A DNA stretch of 9,945 nt from positions 1 to 9,945 of the forward strand of contig JAGTVE010000106.1 of the NCBI GenBank assembly GCA_018224485.1, read 5' to 3'. The notes beneath the pieces were generated by a model. That model was not told the origin of the DNA and did not search any database. It was given only the letters and a program-made list of their open reading frames with translations. The position numbers and the translations under genes are program-made. The stretch comes from Thioalkalivibrio sp. Lineage in GTDB: Bacteria; Pseudomonadota; Gammaproteobacteria; Ectothiorhodospirales; Ectothiorhodospiraceae. Every line of letters starts with the position of its first letter. Position 1 is the first letter of the stretch. Shown in pieces: positions 1 through 7,363 of this stretch.

Positions 1-1172
1 ATCGTCGTGTCACCGGCAACAACATCGCCAACTCGGGCACGGTGGGCTTCAAGGAATCCCGGGCCGAGTTCGCCGACGTCTTCGCGGTGTCCCAGGGCGG
101 CGTCAGCAAGACCGCAGTGGGGTCCGGCGTGCGCCGGGCCGCGGTGAACCAGCAGTTCACCCAGGGGAACATCGATTTCACCGGCAAGAACCTGGACATG
201 GCGATCAGCGGCGACGGGTTCTTCATCCTCAACGACGCCGGGACGCCTGCCTACACGCGTGCCGGCAACTTCGAGGTGGATCGCGACGGCAACGTGGTCA
301 ACAACCAGGGGCACCGCCTCCAGGTCTATCCGCGGCAGGGCGAGGCCCTGGATTCCTTCGATCTCTCCAGCATGCAAGACCTGAGACTGGACACCTCCGA
401 GGCGCCGCCGCGCGCTACCGAACGGGTCGAGGCCCGGCTCAACCTGCCTTCGGGAGTCGAACCCCCGACCAACGCCTTCTCCATCGACGATCCGACCAGC
501 TTCAACCATTCGACCACGGTGACCGTGTACGACTCGCTGGGTCAGTCCCAGCAGGCCACGCTCTACTTCCAGAGCGCCGATCCCACGGAGGGCGAATGGA
601 ATGCCTATCTGGGAGTCGACGGGACACAGGTCGGCGATGCGCAGCCGCTGAACTTCAACAGCCGCGGAGAACTCGAGAGTGACCCGCTCCTGAATTTCGG
701 CGCGTACCCGCTGGATAACGGCGCGGAAGACCTCGACGTCAGCTTTGACGTCGGCGCGGCCACGCAGTACGGCGAGTCCTTCAGCGTGACCAGCCTGAGC
801 CAGGACGGCTTCAGCACTGGCAGCCTGAGCGGCATCGACATCGACGCCGGGGGGATCGTGTTCGCCCGCTTCACCAACGGGCAGGCGGAGTCGCTCGGCA
901 AGGTCGCGCTGGCCGACTTCGCCAATCCGCAGGGGCTGCAGCAGATGGGCGACAACGTCTGGGGCGAGACCTTCGCGGCGGGCGAGAGGATTCGGGGCGA
1001 GGCCGGCGAGGGCGGCCTCGGCATGATCCAGTCCGGCGGCCTCGAGGCCTCCAACGTGGACATCGCGCAGCAGCTGGTGAACCTGATCACCGCGCAGCGC
1101 AACTTCCAGGCCAACGCCCAGGTGATCTCCGCCGCCGATACCGTCACCCAGACGATCATCAACATCCGCTAG
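1..1172 (+). CDS. flgE: Flagellar hook protein FlgE, 5' end missing
   Basis: FlgE polymerises into the hook, the flexible joint between the rod and the filament, outside the outer membrane. The gene enters the window already open. Reading from base 3 gives 389 codons and a TAG at 1170-1172. The first visible residues, VTGNNIANSGTVGFKESR, are the N-terminal D0 signature of the rod/hook family, which normally sits near residue 18-35, so roughly 16-18 residues are missing. The GTG at 42 is therefore not the true start. The C terminus has the matching D0 helix (SNVDIAQQLVNLITAQRNFQ, then AQVISAADTVTQTIINIR). An inferred full length of about 405 residues suits FlgE. The rod proteins FlgF and FlgG are much shorter and follow separately. 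The gap to flgF is 15 bp, so the two are almost certainly cotranscribed. Confidence 0.95.
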   Translation, partial: RRVTGNNIANSGTVGFKESRAEFADVFAVSQGGVSKTAVGSGVRRAAVNQQFTQGNIDFTGKNLDMAISGDGFFILNDAGTPAYTRAGNFEVDRDGNVVNNQGHRLQVYPRQGEALDSFDLSSMQDLRLDTSEAPPRATERVEARLNLPSGVEPPTNAFSIDDPTSFNHSTTVTVYDSLGQSQQATLYFQSADPTEGEWNAYLGVDGTQVGDAQPLNFNSRGELESDPLLNFGAYPLDNGAEDLDVSFDVGAATQYGESFSVTSLSQDGFSTGSLSGIDIDAGGIVFARFTNGQAESLGKVALADFANPQGLQQMGDNVWGETFAAGERIRGEAGEGGLGMIQSGGLEASNVDIAQQLVNLITAQRNFQANAQVISAADTVTQTIINIR

Positions 1173-1187
1173 TCGGGGTAGCCGATC

Positions 1188-1928
1188 ATGGACCGCATGC
1201 TCTATGTCGCGATGTCCGGGGCCAAGGAGACGTCCCTGGCCCAGGCGCGCAACACGCACAACCTGGCCAACGCCAGCACCACCGGCTTCAAGGCCTCGCT
1301 GGACGCGTTTTCCAGCCGGCACGTGAGTGGTCCGGTGCACGAGACCCGCACCTACGCGGTGGCCGAGGACATGCGCGTGGACCTGAGTCCCGGGCCGCTG
1401 CAGGCGACCGGGCGCGACCTCGACGTGGCGGTCCAGGACCGCGGCTGGATCGCGGTCCAGGCGCCGGACGGCAGCGAGGCCTACACCCGCGCCGGCGACC
1501 TGCGCGTGGACTCGATGGGCCAGCTGACCACGGGCACCGGGCTGCCGGTGCTCGGAGACGGCGGCCCGGTCGCGATTCCGCCCTTCCAGACTCTAGAGAT
1601 CGGCTCCGACGGAACCATCAGTATCCAGCCACTCGGGCAGGAGGCGAACACCCTGGCCCGCGTCGACCGCATCAAGCTGGTCAACCCGGATCCGGCGGAG
1701 CTGGTCCGCGGCACGGACGGCCTGATCCGTCATGCCGAGGGCTTGGAGCAGCCACCGGATGCCGAGGTGAACCTGGTCAGCGGCATGCTCGAGGCCAGCA
1801 ACGTGAACACCGTCGATGCGATGGTCCGGATGATCGACCTGGCCCGGCATTTCGAGATGCAGGTGAAGATGATGAAGACCGCGGAGGACAACGACGCGGC
1901 CTCGGCGGCTCTGCTGCGCCTGAGCTGA
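1188..1928 (+). CDS. flgF: Flagellar basal-body proximal rod protein FlgF
   Basis: FlgF is one of the axial proteins of the proximal rod, which crosses the periplasm and carries torque to the hook. The 246-residue product is typical in length. The N-terminal D0 motif is HNLANASTTGFK at about residues 24-35, with His where many homologues have Asn. The C terminus carries the family pattern SGMLEASNVNTVDAMVRMID followed by an amphipathic helix (ARHFEMQVKMM). The start MDRMLYVAMSGA is the usual FlgF opening, and a GGGG run at 1175-1178 serves as ribosome binding site. FlgG, its paralogue, follows after 40 bp. FlgF is told apart from FlgG by its MDRMLYVAMSGAKE start and shorter, more diverged middle. 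There is no signal peptide, as expected for a substrate of the flagellar type III export apparatus. Confidence 0.95.
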   Translation: MDRMLYVAMSGAKETSLAQARNTHNLANASTTGFKASLDAFSSRHVSGPVHETRTYAVAEDMRVDLSPGPLQATGRDLDVAVQDRGWIAVQAPDGSEAYTRAGDLRVDSMGQLTTGTGLPVLGDGGPVAIPPFQTLEIGSDGTISIQPLGQEANTLARVDRIKLVNPDPAELVRGTDGLIRHAEGLEQPPDAEVNLVSGMLEASNVNTVDAMVRMIDLARHFEMQVKMMKTAEDNDAASAALLRLS

Positions 1929-1968
1929 CGCCGCCGGCACAACGAAGTACCGACAAGGGGATGTACCC

Positions 1969-2760
1969 ATGAACAAGGCCCTGTGGATTGCCAAGACCGG
2001 ACTCGACGCGCAGCAGACGCGCATGTCCGTGATCTCGAACAACCTGGCCAACGTGAACACCACCGGTTTCAAGAAGGACCGCGCGGTGTTCCAGGACCTG
2101 ATCTACCAGACGGTCCGCCAGGCGGGCGCGCAGACGGCCCAGAACACCGAGCTGCCCTCCGGCCTGATGCTTGGCACCGGGGTGCGCACGGTGGCCACCG
2201 AGAAGACCTTCACCCAGGGCAACATGACGCAGACCGACAATGCGCTGGATGTCGCGATCGAGGGCCGCGGCTTCTTCGAGGTCCTGCTGCCGGACGGCAA
2301 TCTCGGCTACACCCGCGACGGCGGCTTCCAGCTGAACAGCGAGGGCCAGATGGTCACGGCCGCCGGCCACGAGGTGCTGCCGGGCATCGTGCTGCCGGAG
2401 GGCGCATCGAGCGTCACCGTCGGGGAGGACGGGACCGTCAGCGCGCTGGTACCGGGCAACCCGGCCCCGATCGAGGTCGGCGCGCTGCAGCTCGCCGATT
2501 TCATCAACCCGGCGGGACTGCAGCCGATCGGTCAGAACCTCTTCATCGAGACCGCGGCGAGCGGTGCGCCCCAGACCGGGACCCCGGGGTTCGACGGGCG
2601 CGGCCGGCTGGTGCAGGGCTTTCTCGAGGGCTCCAACGTGAACACGGTCGAGGAGCTGGTGAGCATGATCGAGACCCAGCGCGCCTACGAGATGACCTCC
2701 AAGGCGATCTCCAGCGCCGACCAGATGCTGCAGTACGTGAACAACAACCTCGGCCGATAG
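1969..2760 (+). CDS. flgG: Flagellar basal-body distal rod protein FlgG
   Basis: FlgG forms the distal rod inside the P and L rings. The 263-residue product begins MNKALWIAKTGLDAQQTRMS, a nearly invariant FlgG opening. The D0 motif NNLANVNTTGFKKDRAVFQD follows at residues 24-43. Then comes the FlgG-specific stretch (YQTVRQAGAQTAQNTELPSG, about residues 46-65) that distinguishes it from FlgF and FlgE and is linked in the family to the stiffness of the straight rod. The C terminus has EGSNVNTVEELVSMIETQRA and an amphipathic helix. The start at 1969 has AAGGGG at 1955-1960, 8 bases upstream. An ATG at 1961 touches that site and reads only three codons, so it is not the start. The gap to flgH is 24 bp. 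FlgG is exported by the flagellar type III apparatus and has no cleavable signal. Confidence 0.97.
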   Translation: MNKALWIAKTGLDAQQTRMSVISNNLANVNTTGFKKDRAVFQDLIYQTVRQAGAQTAQNTELPSGLMLGTGVRTVATEKTFTQGNMTQTDNALDVAIEGRGFFEVLLPDGNLGYTRDGGFQLNSEGQMVTAAGHEVLPGIVLPEGASSVTVGEDGTVSALVPGNPAPIEVGALQLADFINPAGLQPIGQNLFIETAASGAPQTGTPGFDGRGRLVQGFLEGSNVNTVEELVSMIETQRAYEMTSKAISSADQMLQYVNNNLGR

Positions 2761-2784
2761 GCGGAGGACCGGGAGGATGGCGCG

Positions 2785-3489
2785 ATGAACGGCCCATGGG
2801 GAACCCCTACACGATTGCTGGCAGCGCTGCTGCTGCCGTTGCTGCTCGGCGCCTGTGCCGGCGGACCGCACGGGGTGGTGCGCGGCGACGACCCGGCCTT
2901 CCAGCCCGTCGCGCCCGCGGCCCCGGTGCCGCCGGAGCACAACAACGGCGCGATCTTCCAGGTCAGTCAGCGGGGCGGACTCTTCGACGACGACAAGGCC
3001 CGGCAGGTCGGGGACATCCTGACCGTGCGCCTCATCGAGCGCACCCAGGCCCGCAAGTCCGCGAACACCAGCACCAGCAAGGACAGCAGCATCGAGCTGC
3101 CGGGCCCGACGCTGTTCGGTGGCGACGTGACGGTGAACGGCCGCCCGATCCTCGACAACCGCATCGAGAATTCCCGCAGCTTCGGCGGTCAGGGCGACAG
3201 CGCGCAGAGCAACCAGCTGGACGGCAGCATCACGGTGACGGTGGCGGAGGTGCTGGCCAACGGCAACCTGGTGATCCGGGGCGAGAAGTGGATCCGGATC
3301 AACCAGGGCCAGGAATACATCCGGTTGCGGGGCGTGGTGCGGCCGGTCGACATCCGCGCCGACAACACCGTGCTGTCCACCCAGCTCGCCGACGTGCAGG
3401 TGGCCTATGGCGGCAGCGGCACCCTGGCCGACAGCAACCAGCCCGGCTGGCTGACGCGTTTCTTCGACAGCCCCCTGTGGCCCTTCTGA
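2785..3489 (+). CDS. flgH: Flagellar L-ring lipoprotein FlgH
   Basis: FlgH builds the L ring, the bushing that carries the rod through the outer membrane, so a Gram-negative envelope is implied. The 234-residue product starts with a charged N terminus and a hydrophobic run of Leu and Ala. It then has a lipobox LGAC with the modified cysteine at residue 24, which predicts Sec export and lipid anchoring. Family hallmarks in the mature part are QVGDILTVRLIERTQARKSA, the Thr/Ser-rich ANTSTSKDSS, and VTVAEVLANGNLVIRGEKW with INQGQEYIRLRGVVRP near the C terminus. A GGAGG at 2772-2776, 8 bases before the ATG at 2785, fixes the start. The stop TGA at 3487-3489 runs directly into the flgI ribosome binding site, which argues for coupled translation. 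Confidence 0.97.
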   Translation: MNGPWGTPTRLLAALLLPLLLGACAGGPHGVVRGDDPAFQPVAPAAPVPPEHNNGAIFQVSQRGGLFDDDKARQVGDILTVRLIERTQARKSANTSTSKDSSIELPGPTLFGGDVTVNGRPILDNRIENSRSFGGQGDSAQSNQLDGSITVTVAEVLANGNLVIRGEKWIRINQGQEYIRLRGVVRPVDIRADNTVLSTQLADVQVAYGGSGTLADSNQPGWLTRFFDSPLWPF

Positions 3490-3502
3490 GGAGTCGAACA
3501 CG

Positions 3503-4645
3503 ATGCTTTCCCATGTCTTGACCCAAAGGCTCCCGATCGCGCTGTTCTCGCTGGTGGCCGTGCTGCTGCTCGCACCGGTCTACGCGGTGCAGGCGCAGGG
3601 CCTCGAACGCGTGAAGGACCTCGCCTCCATCGGCGGCGTGCGCAACAACCAGCTGGTCGGATACGGCCTCGTGGTGGGGCTCGACGGCACCGGCGACCGC
3701 ACCACCCAGGCGCCGTTCACCGTCCAGAGCCTCAAGAACATGCTCGGCCGCCTCGGCGTGACGGTGCCGCCGGACGTGAATCCGCAGCTGCGCAACGTCG
3801 CCGCGGTGATGATCCACGCGGACCTGCCGCCCTTCGCGAAGCCGGGACAGACCATCGACATCACCGTGTCCTCGATCGGCAACGCGGGCAGCCTGCGCGG
3901 CGGCAGCCTGCTGATGACCCCGCTGAAGGGCGCGGACGGCCAGACCTACGCGATGGCGCAGGGCAACCTGATGGTCGGCGGGCTGGGCGCCGAGGGCCGG
4001 GACGGTTCGCGCATCAGCGTGAACGTGCCCAGCGTGGGCCGCGTCCCGAACGGCGCCACGGTGGAGCGGGAGGTCGCCAGCGCCTTCGCCCAGGGCGACA
4101 GCGTGACGCTGAACCTGAACCGTTTCGACTTCACGACCGCCAACCGGGTCTCGGACGCGATCAACGACGCCCTCGGCGGCGGCACCGCCCAACCGCTGGA
4201 CGGCTCCAGCGTGCGGGTCCTCGCCCCGCTCGACCCTGGCCAGCGCGTGGCCTTCGTGTCGGTGCTGGAGAACATCCGGGTCCAGCCGGGCGAGGCCCCG
4301 GCGAAGGTGATCGTGAACTCGCGCACGGGTACCGTGGTGATCGGCAGCAACGTCACGGTCACCGCCGCGGCGGTCAGCCACGGCAGCCTGACCGTGACCA
4401 TCACCGAGGCGCTGGACGTCAGCCAGCCGGCCCCGCTGGCGCCGGGCGAGACCGTGGTGACGCCGCGCACGGAGATCGAGGTCGTCGAGGAGGCGAACCC
4501 GATGTTCCTGTTCGGGCCCGGGGTGACCCTCGACGAGATCGTGCGCGCGGTGAACCGCGTGGGCGCGGCGCCCGGCGACCTGGTGGCCATTCTCGAGGCC
4601 CTGCGCGAGGCCGGCGCACTGCGGGCCCAGCTGATCGTGATCTGA
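3503..4645 (+). CDS. flgI: Flagellar P-ring protein FlgI
   Basis: FlgI polymerises around the rod in the periplasm to form the P ring, anchored in peptidoglycan, with FlgA as its chaperone. The 380-residue product has a Sec signal peptide: a hydrophobic core at about residues 11-27 and likely cleavage after VQA at residue 31. The mature N terminus carries the conserved sequence VKDLASIGGVRNNQLVGYGL, then VGLDGTGDRTTQAPFTVQS. The middle has AVMIHADLPPFAKPGQ and the C terminus ends in the typical LREAGALRAQLIVI. Length and motifs match the family throughout. The ribosome binding site GAGGAG (3489-3494) overlaps the flgH stop codon by one base. flgJ follows after 32 bp. Confidence 0.98.
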   Translation: MLSHVLTQRLPIALFSLVAVLLLAPVYAVQAQGLERVKDLASIGGVRNNQLVGYGLVVGLDGTGDRTTQAPFTVQSLKNMLGRLGVTVPPDVNPQLRNVAAVMIHADLPPFAKPGQTIDITVSSIGNAGSLRGGSLLMTPLKGADGQTYAMAQGNLMVGGLGAEGRDGSRISVNVPSVGRVPNGATVEREVASAFAQGDSVTLNLNRFDFTTANRVSDAINDALGGGTAQPLDGSSVRVLAPLDPGQRVAFVSVLENIRVQPGEAPAKVIVNSRTGTVVIGSNVTVTAAAVSHGSLTVTITEALDVSQPAPLAPGETVVTPRTEIEVVEEANPMFLFGPGVTLDEIVRAVNRVGAAPGDLVAILEALREAGALRAQLIVI

Positions 4646-4677
4646 CGGCCCGCGGAATCCCGAGCGAGTATCCAGCG

Positions 4678-5637
4678 ATGAGCGCCAACCTCTCCGCCGC
4701 CGGCACCTACACCGACTTCCAGGGCCTGGCCGACCTGCGGCGCATGGCCCGCGAGGAGTCGCCGGAGGCAGCCGATGCGGCGGCGCGGCAGTTCGAGGCC
4801 CTGTTCATCCAGATGATGCTGAAGAGCATGCGCGACGCGGCGCCCGCGGACAGCGGTCTCGACGGCGACGGGGTGCAGTTCTACCGCGAGATGTTCGACA
4901 AGCAGATCGCGCTGGAGATGTCGCAGGGGGAGGGCATCGGTCTGCGCGAGTCGCTGTTGCAAGACCTCGCTCCAGGCGGGCGGGAGGCCGGCGTCGCGCA
5001 GGAGCTGCGCATGCCCGAGCAGCGGGTGCCGGCAACGGCGGCGTGGCCGGCCGAGGCCGCGGTCCGCAATGCCCCGGTGACCGATGCAGGGGCGGCGGCC
5101 CCGACGCAGGCGCCGTCCGCCTCCTGGCATCCCGAGTCGCCCGAGGCCTTCGTGCGGGAGCTGCGCCCGCATGCGGAGAAGGCCGGGGCCGCGCTCGGGG
5201 TCGCGCCCGAGGTGCTGCTGGCGCAGTCGGCGCTGGAGACCGGGTGGGGGCGGCACGTGATGGCGAGCGCCGACGGAGCCAGCAGTCACAACCTCTTCGG
5301 GATCAAGGCGGATGCCCGCTGGACGGGCCCGCGCGTGCACGTGAACACGCTCGAATACGTGAACGGGGTGCCGGAACAGGAACGGGCCGCCTTCCGCGCC
5401 TACGACAGCCCCGAGGAGAGCTTCGCGGACTACGTGGACTTCCTGCAGGGCAACCCCCGCTACCGCACCGCGCTGGCCCGGGCCGGCGATGCGGAGGGCT
5501 ACCTGCGGGGCCTGCAGTCCGCGGGCTACGCGACCGATCCGGCCTACGCGGACAAGATCCTGGGCATCCTGGGGCAGGGCACCCTGCCGCAGGCCCTCGG
5601 ACTCAAGCCCGATACGGCCGGGCCGACAAGTGGATGA
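4678..5637 (+). CDS. flgJ: FlgJ: rod cap with fused peptidoglycan hydrolase domain
   Basis: FlgJ caps the growing rod and cuts a hole in peptidoglycan so that the rod can pass. The 319-residue product has both domains of the gamma/betaproteobacterial form. The N-terminal rod-scaffold domain covers about residues 10-100 (YTDFQGLADLRRMAREESPE, then RQFEALFIQMMLKSMRDAAP). An Ala/Pro-rich linker spans about 101-150, and a glucosaminidase/lysozyme-like domain spans about 152-300. In the latter, AQSALETGWGRHVM places the catalytic Glu at residue 187, the counterpart of Glu184 in Salmonella FlgJ. HNLFGIKAD and the AYDSPEESFADYVDFL and AGYATDPAYADKI segments are also present, so the enzyme looks intact. 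The ribosome binding site is weak (GCGAG at 4664-4668). The start is supported by homology of the first 30 residues. The last codons overlap a putative sigma-28 promoter for flgK. Confidence 0.96.
   Translation: MSANLSAAGTYTDFQGLADLRRMAREESPEAADAAARQFEALFIQMMLKSMRDAAPADSGLDGDGVQFYREMFDKQIALEMSQGEGIGLRESLLQDLAPGGREAGVAQELRMPEQRVPATAAWPAEAAVRNAPVTDAGAAAPTQAPSASWHPESPEAFVRELRPHAEKAGAALGVAPEVLLAQSALETGWGRHVMASADGASSHNLFGIKADARWTGPRVHVNTLEYVNGVPEQERAAFRAYDSPEESFADYVDFLQGNPRYRTALARAGDAEGYLRGLQSAGYATDPAYADKILGILGQGTLPQALGLKPDTAGPTSG
5603..5629 (+). promoter_or_regulatory. Putative sigma-28 (FliA) promoter for flgKL inside flgJ
   Basis: TCAAGCCC at 5603-5610 and GCCGACAA at 5622-5629 are separated by 11 bases. 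This matches the sigma-28 layout TAAAGTTT-N11-GCCGATAA, and the -35 begins with the TCAAG variant common in Pseudomonas-type FliA promoters. The -10 differs from consensus at one position. It lies in the final codons of flgJ, where a late promoter for flgK would be expected by analogy with enterobacteria, in which flgKL has its own sigma-28 promoter. Predicted transcription would start near 5636-5638. The hexamers sit in coding sequence, so coincidence is possible. Confidence 0.5.
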
Positions 5638-5638
5638 T

Positions 5639-5644
5639 GAGGAG
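5639..5644 (+). promoter_or_regulatory. Strong ribosome binding site of the flgK leader ORF
   Basis: GAGGAG lies 6 bases before an ATG at 5651 that opens a 17-codon frame. It is better than the site in front of flgJ and at least as good as the GGGAG (5685-5689) in front of flgK itself. It is too far from the flgK ATG (52 bases) to serve that gene directly. Confidence 0.45.
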
Positions 5645-5650
5645 CACGGT

Positions 5651-5704
5651 ATGCACAGCCTGAGGATCTTCAGCCGGAACGGTCGGGAGCGCTGCGATGA
5701 GTAG
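5651..5704 (+). CDS. Possible 17-residue leader peptide upstream of flgK
   Basis: An ATG at 5651 opens a frame encoding MHSLRIFSRNGRERCDE and ending in TAG at 5702-5704. It is preceded by GAGGAG at ideal spacing and fills nearly all of the 59-bp flgJ-flgK gap. Its final codons run across the flgK ribosome binding site (GGGAG, 5685-5689), and its stop lies just past the flgK ATG, an 8-base overlap in a different frame. This is the usual geometry of translational coupling. If the sigma-28-like promoter in flgJ is real, this would be the first ORF on the flgKL transcript. The peptide is basic and resembles nothing I recognise; translation, rather than the peptide, may matter. It could also be chance, because in GC-rich DNA short frames and purine-rich runs are common. 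Confidence 0.35.
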   Translation: MHSLRIFSRNGRERCDE

Positions 5705-7358
5705 CGACATCCTGAACATCGGCACCTCCGGTCTGGCCGCGTTCCAGCGCGGCCTGACGGTGACCGGTCACAACATCGCCAACGCGGGCACCGAGGGCTA
5801 CAGCCGCCAGCGCGTGGACCTGAACACGCGTGAGCCGCAGTTCGCGGGCAACGCCTATATCGGCAAGGGCGTCGAGGTCGGCGGGGTGAACCGCGTCTTC
5901 GACCAGTTCGTCGAGAACCAATTGCGCACCGCGACCTCCTCGAGCGAGCAGTCCTCCGTCTTCCACGACTACGCGAAACGGATCGACTCCCTGCTCGCGA
6001 ATCCCGATTCCGGCCTCGCGGTCGGACTGCAGCGCTTCTTTGCCGCCGCGCAGGACGTGGCGACCGACCCCACCTCCGTGCCGGCACGCCAGGTGATGAT
6101 CGCGGAGGCGGAGTCCCTGAACGTCCGCTTCGGCTCGCTCCACGAGCAGCTGGATGGCCAGCGCACCCTGGTCAACGGCCAGATCGAGACCACCGTGAAC
6201 GAGATCAACGGTCTCGCCGAGGCGCTGGCCGAGGTGAATGCCGGCATCGTTGCCGCCACCGGACGCGGTGGCGGTGCCGCCCCGAACGACCTGCTCGATC
6301 AGCGCGACCGGCTGGTGCGCGAACTGGCGGAACACGTGAACCTGACCACCGTGGCCCAGGACGACGGGGCGCTCAACGTCTTCGTCGGCAATGGCCAGAG
6401 CCTGGTGATCGGCAGCAACGCCTCCGAGCTGGTCGCCCGGCCGCTGGGCGAGGACCCGCAGCAGGTCGATATCGGCCTGGCCGGTTCCGGCGGCGCGGTG
6501 GCGGACATCGGCCGGTTCATGACCGGCGGCCGCCTCGGCGCGCTGTTGGAGGTCCGGGGCTCCCTGCTGGACCGGGCGCAGAACGACCTCGGGCTGATCG
6601 CCCAGGGACTGGCGCGGGAGTTCAACGCGCAGCACGCAGAGGGACGGGACCTGAATGGGGAGCAGGGCGGGCCCTTCTTCCTCGAACCCGCGGCGCAGGT
6701 GCTGGGCAGCGGATCCGGTTCGCTGCCCGGGGTGACGATCGAGGACGTCGGCGAACTCGCCAGCGACGACTACCGGCTGCGCTTCAACGGGGAGCAGTGG
6801 CAGCTGCGAAGCGCCTCCAGCAACCGGCTGGTCGGCGAGTCGGATCCCGGTGATCAACTGGCGGCGGCGGGTCTGAGCATCGACACCGGCGGTCTGGATC
6901 AGGGCGAGAGCTTCCTGATCCGGCCCACGCGCAACGCCGCGGCGCAGATCGGCACCGCGATCGGCGATCCCCGCGGCGTCGCCGCGGCGGAGTGGAACGA
7001 GGCGGATGCGGACGACGACGGCACCGCGATACCCGTCGGCGACAACACCAACGCGCTGAGGCTTGCCGGTCTGCAGGACGCCCGCTTCCTCTCCGGCGAC
7101 ACCGCCACGCTCGAGGGCTCCTACAACGCGATGATCGGCGAGGTGGGGACCCGGACCCGGCAGGCCGAGGTCTCCGCGCAGGCCCAGTCGCGTCTGCTCG
7201 ACGAGGCGCGGAACCAGCGCGAATCGATCTCCGGCGTGAACCTGGACGAGGAGGCGGCCAACATGCTGCGCTACCAGCAGGCCTACCAGGCGGCCGCCCA
7301 GGTGATCGCCGTGAGCGGCACCCTCTTTGACACACTGCTCGGCGCGGTGAGGCGGTAA
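5697..7358 (+). CDS. flgK: Flagellar hook-associated protein 1 FlgK
   Basis: FlgK is the first hook-filament junction protein, added at the hook tip before FlgL and the filament. The 553-residue product is close in size to the Salmonella protein. The N-terminal helix region SDILNIGTSGLAAFQRGL is followed by TGHNIANAGTEGYSRQRV at residues 23-40, the FlgK form of the axial-protein D0 motif. The C terminus has ISGVNLDEEAANMLRYQQAY, then QAAAQVIAVSGTLFDTLLGA, matching the family end. The variable middle (about residues 330-480) is diverged, as usual. It is a substrate of the flagellar type III apparatus and of the chaperone FlgN, whose gene begins at the right end of the window. The ATG at 5697 has GGGAG 7 bases upstream. 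The stop lies only 5 bases before flgL. Confidence 0.97.
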   Translation: MSSDILNIGTSGLAAFQRGLTVTGHNIANAGTEGYSRQRVDLNTREPQFAGNAYIGKGVEVGGVNRVFDQFVENQLRTATSSSEQSSVFHDYAKRIDSLLANPDSGLAVGLQRFFAAAQDVATDPTSVPARQVMIAEAESLNVRFGSLHEQLDGQRTLVNGQIETTVNEINGLAEALAEVNAGIVAATGRGGGAAPNDLLDQRDRLVRELAEHVNLTTVAQDDGALNVFVGNGQSLVIGSNASELVARPLGEDPQQVDIGLAGSGGAVADIGRFMTGGRLGALLEVRGSLLDRAQNDLGLIAQGLAREFNAQHAEGRDLNGEQGGPFFLEPAAQVLGSGSGSLPGVTIEDVGELASDDYRLRFNGEQWQLRSASSNRLVGESDPGDQLAAAGLSIDTGGLDQGESFLIRPTRNAAAQIGTAIGDPRGVAAAEWNEADADDDGTAIPVGDNTNALRLAGLQDARFLSGDTATLEGSYNAMIGEVGTRTRQAEVSAQAQSRLLDEARNQRESISGVNLDEEAANMLRYQQAYQAAAQVIAVSGTLFDTLLGAVRR

Positions 7359-7363
7359 CGGCG

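Noticed and set aside
42..44. GTG as start of the first gene
   Set aside because: The frame is open upstream to the window edge and encodes the conserved VTGNNIANSGT before this codon, so the true start lies outside the window.
1134..1141. GCCGATAC near the end of flgE, resembling a sigma-28 -10
   Set aside because: There is no -35-like sequence at the required distance. The bases encode conserved Ala-Asp-Thr of the FlgE C-terminal helix.
1961..1972. Three-codon frame ATG-TAC-CCA-TGA overlapping the flgG ATG
   Set aside because: The ribosome binding site touches this ATG, which is too close for initiation, while it is correctly spaced for flgG.
2753..2760. GCCGATAG at the end of flgG, resembling a sigma-28 -10 for flgH
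   Set aside because: The bases 11 positions upstream (2734-2741) do not resemble a -35, and flgH is expected to be cotranscribed with flgG.
1983..3521. 512-codon plus-strand frame across flgG and flgH
   Set aside because: It is an out-of-frame shadow of two clear genes, and its Arg/Gly/Pro-rich composition is typical of such frames.
3946..6087. Very long minus-strand open frame (713 codons), with others at 1777-3501 and 5670-7529
   Set aside because: They lie opposite well-identified flg genes, are rich in Arg, Ala and Pro in the manner of shadow frames of GC-rich codons, and show no recognisable domain or ribosome binding site.
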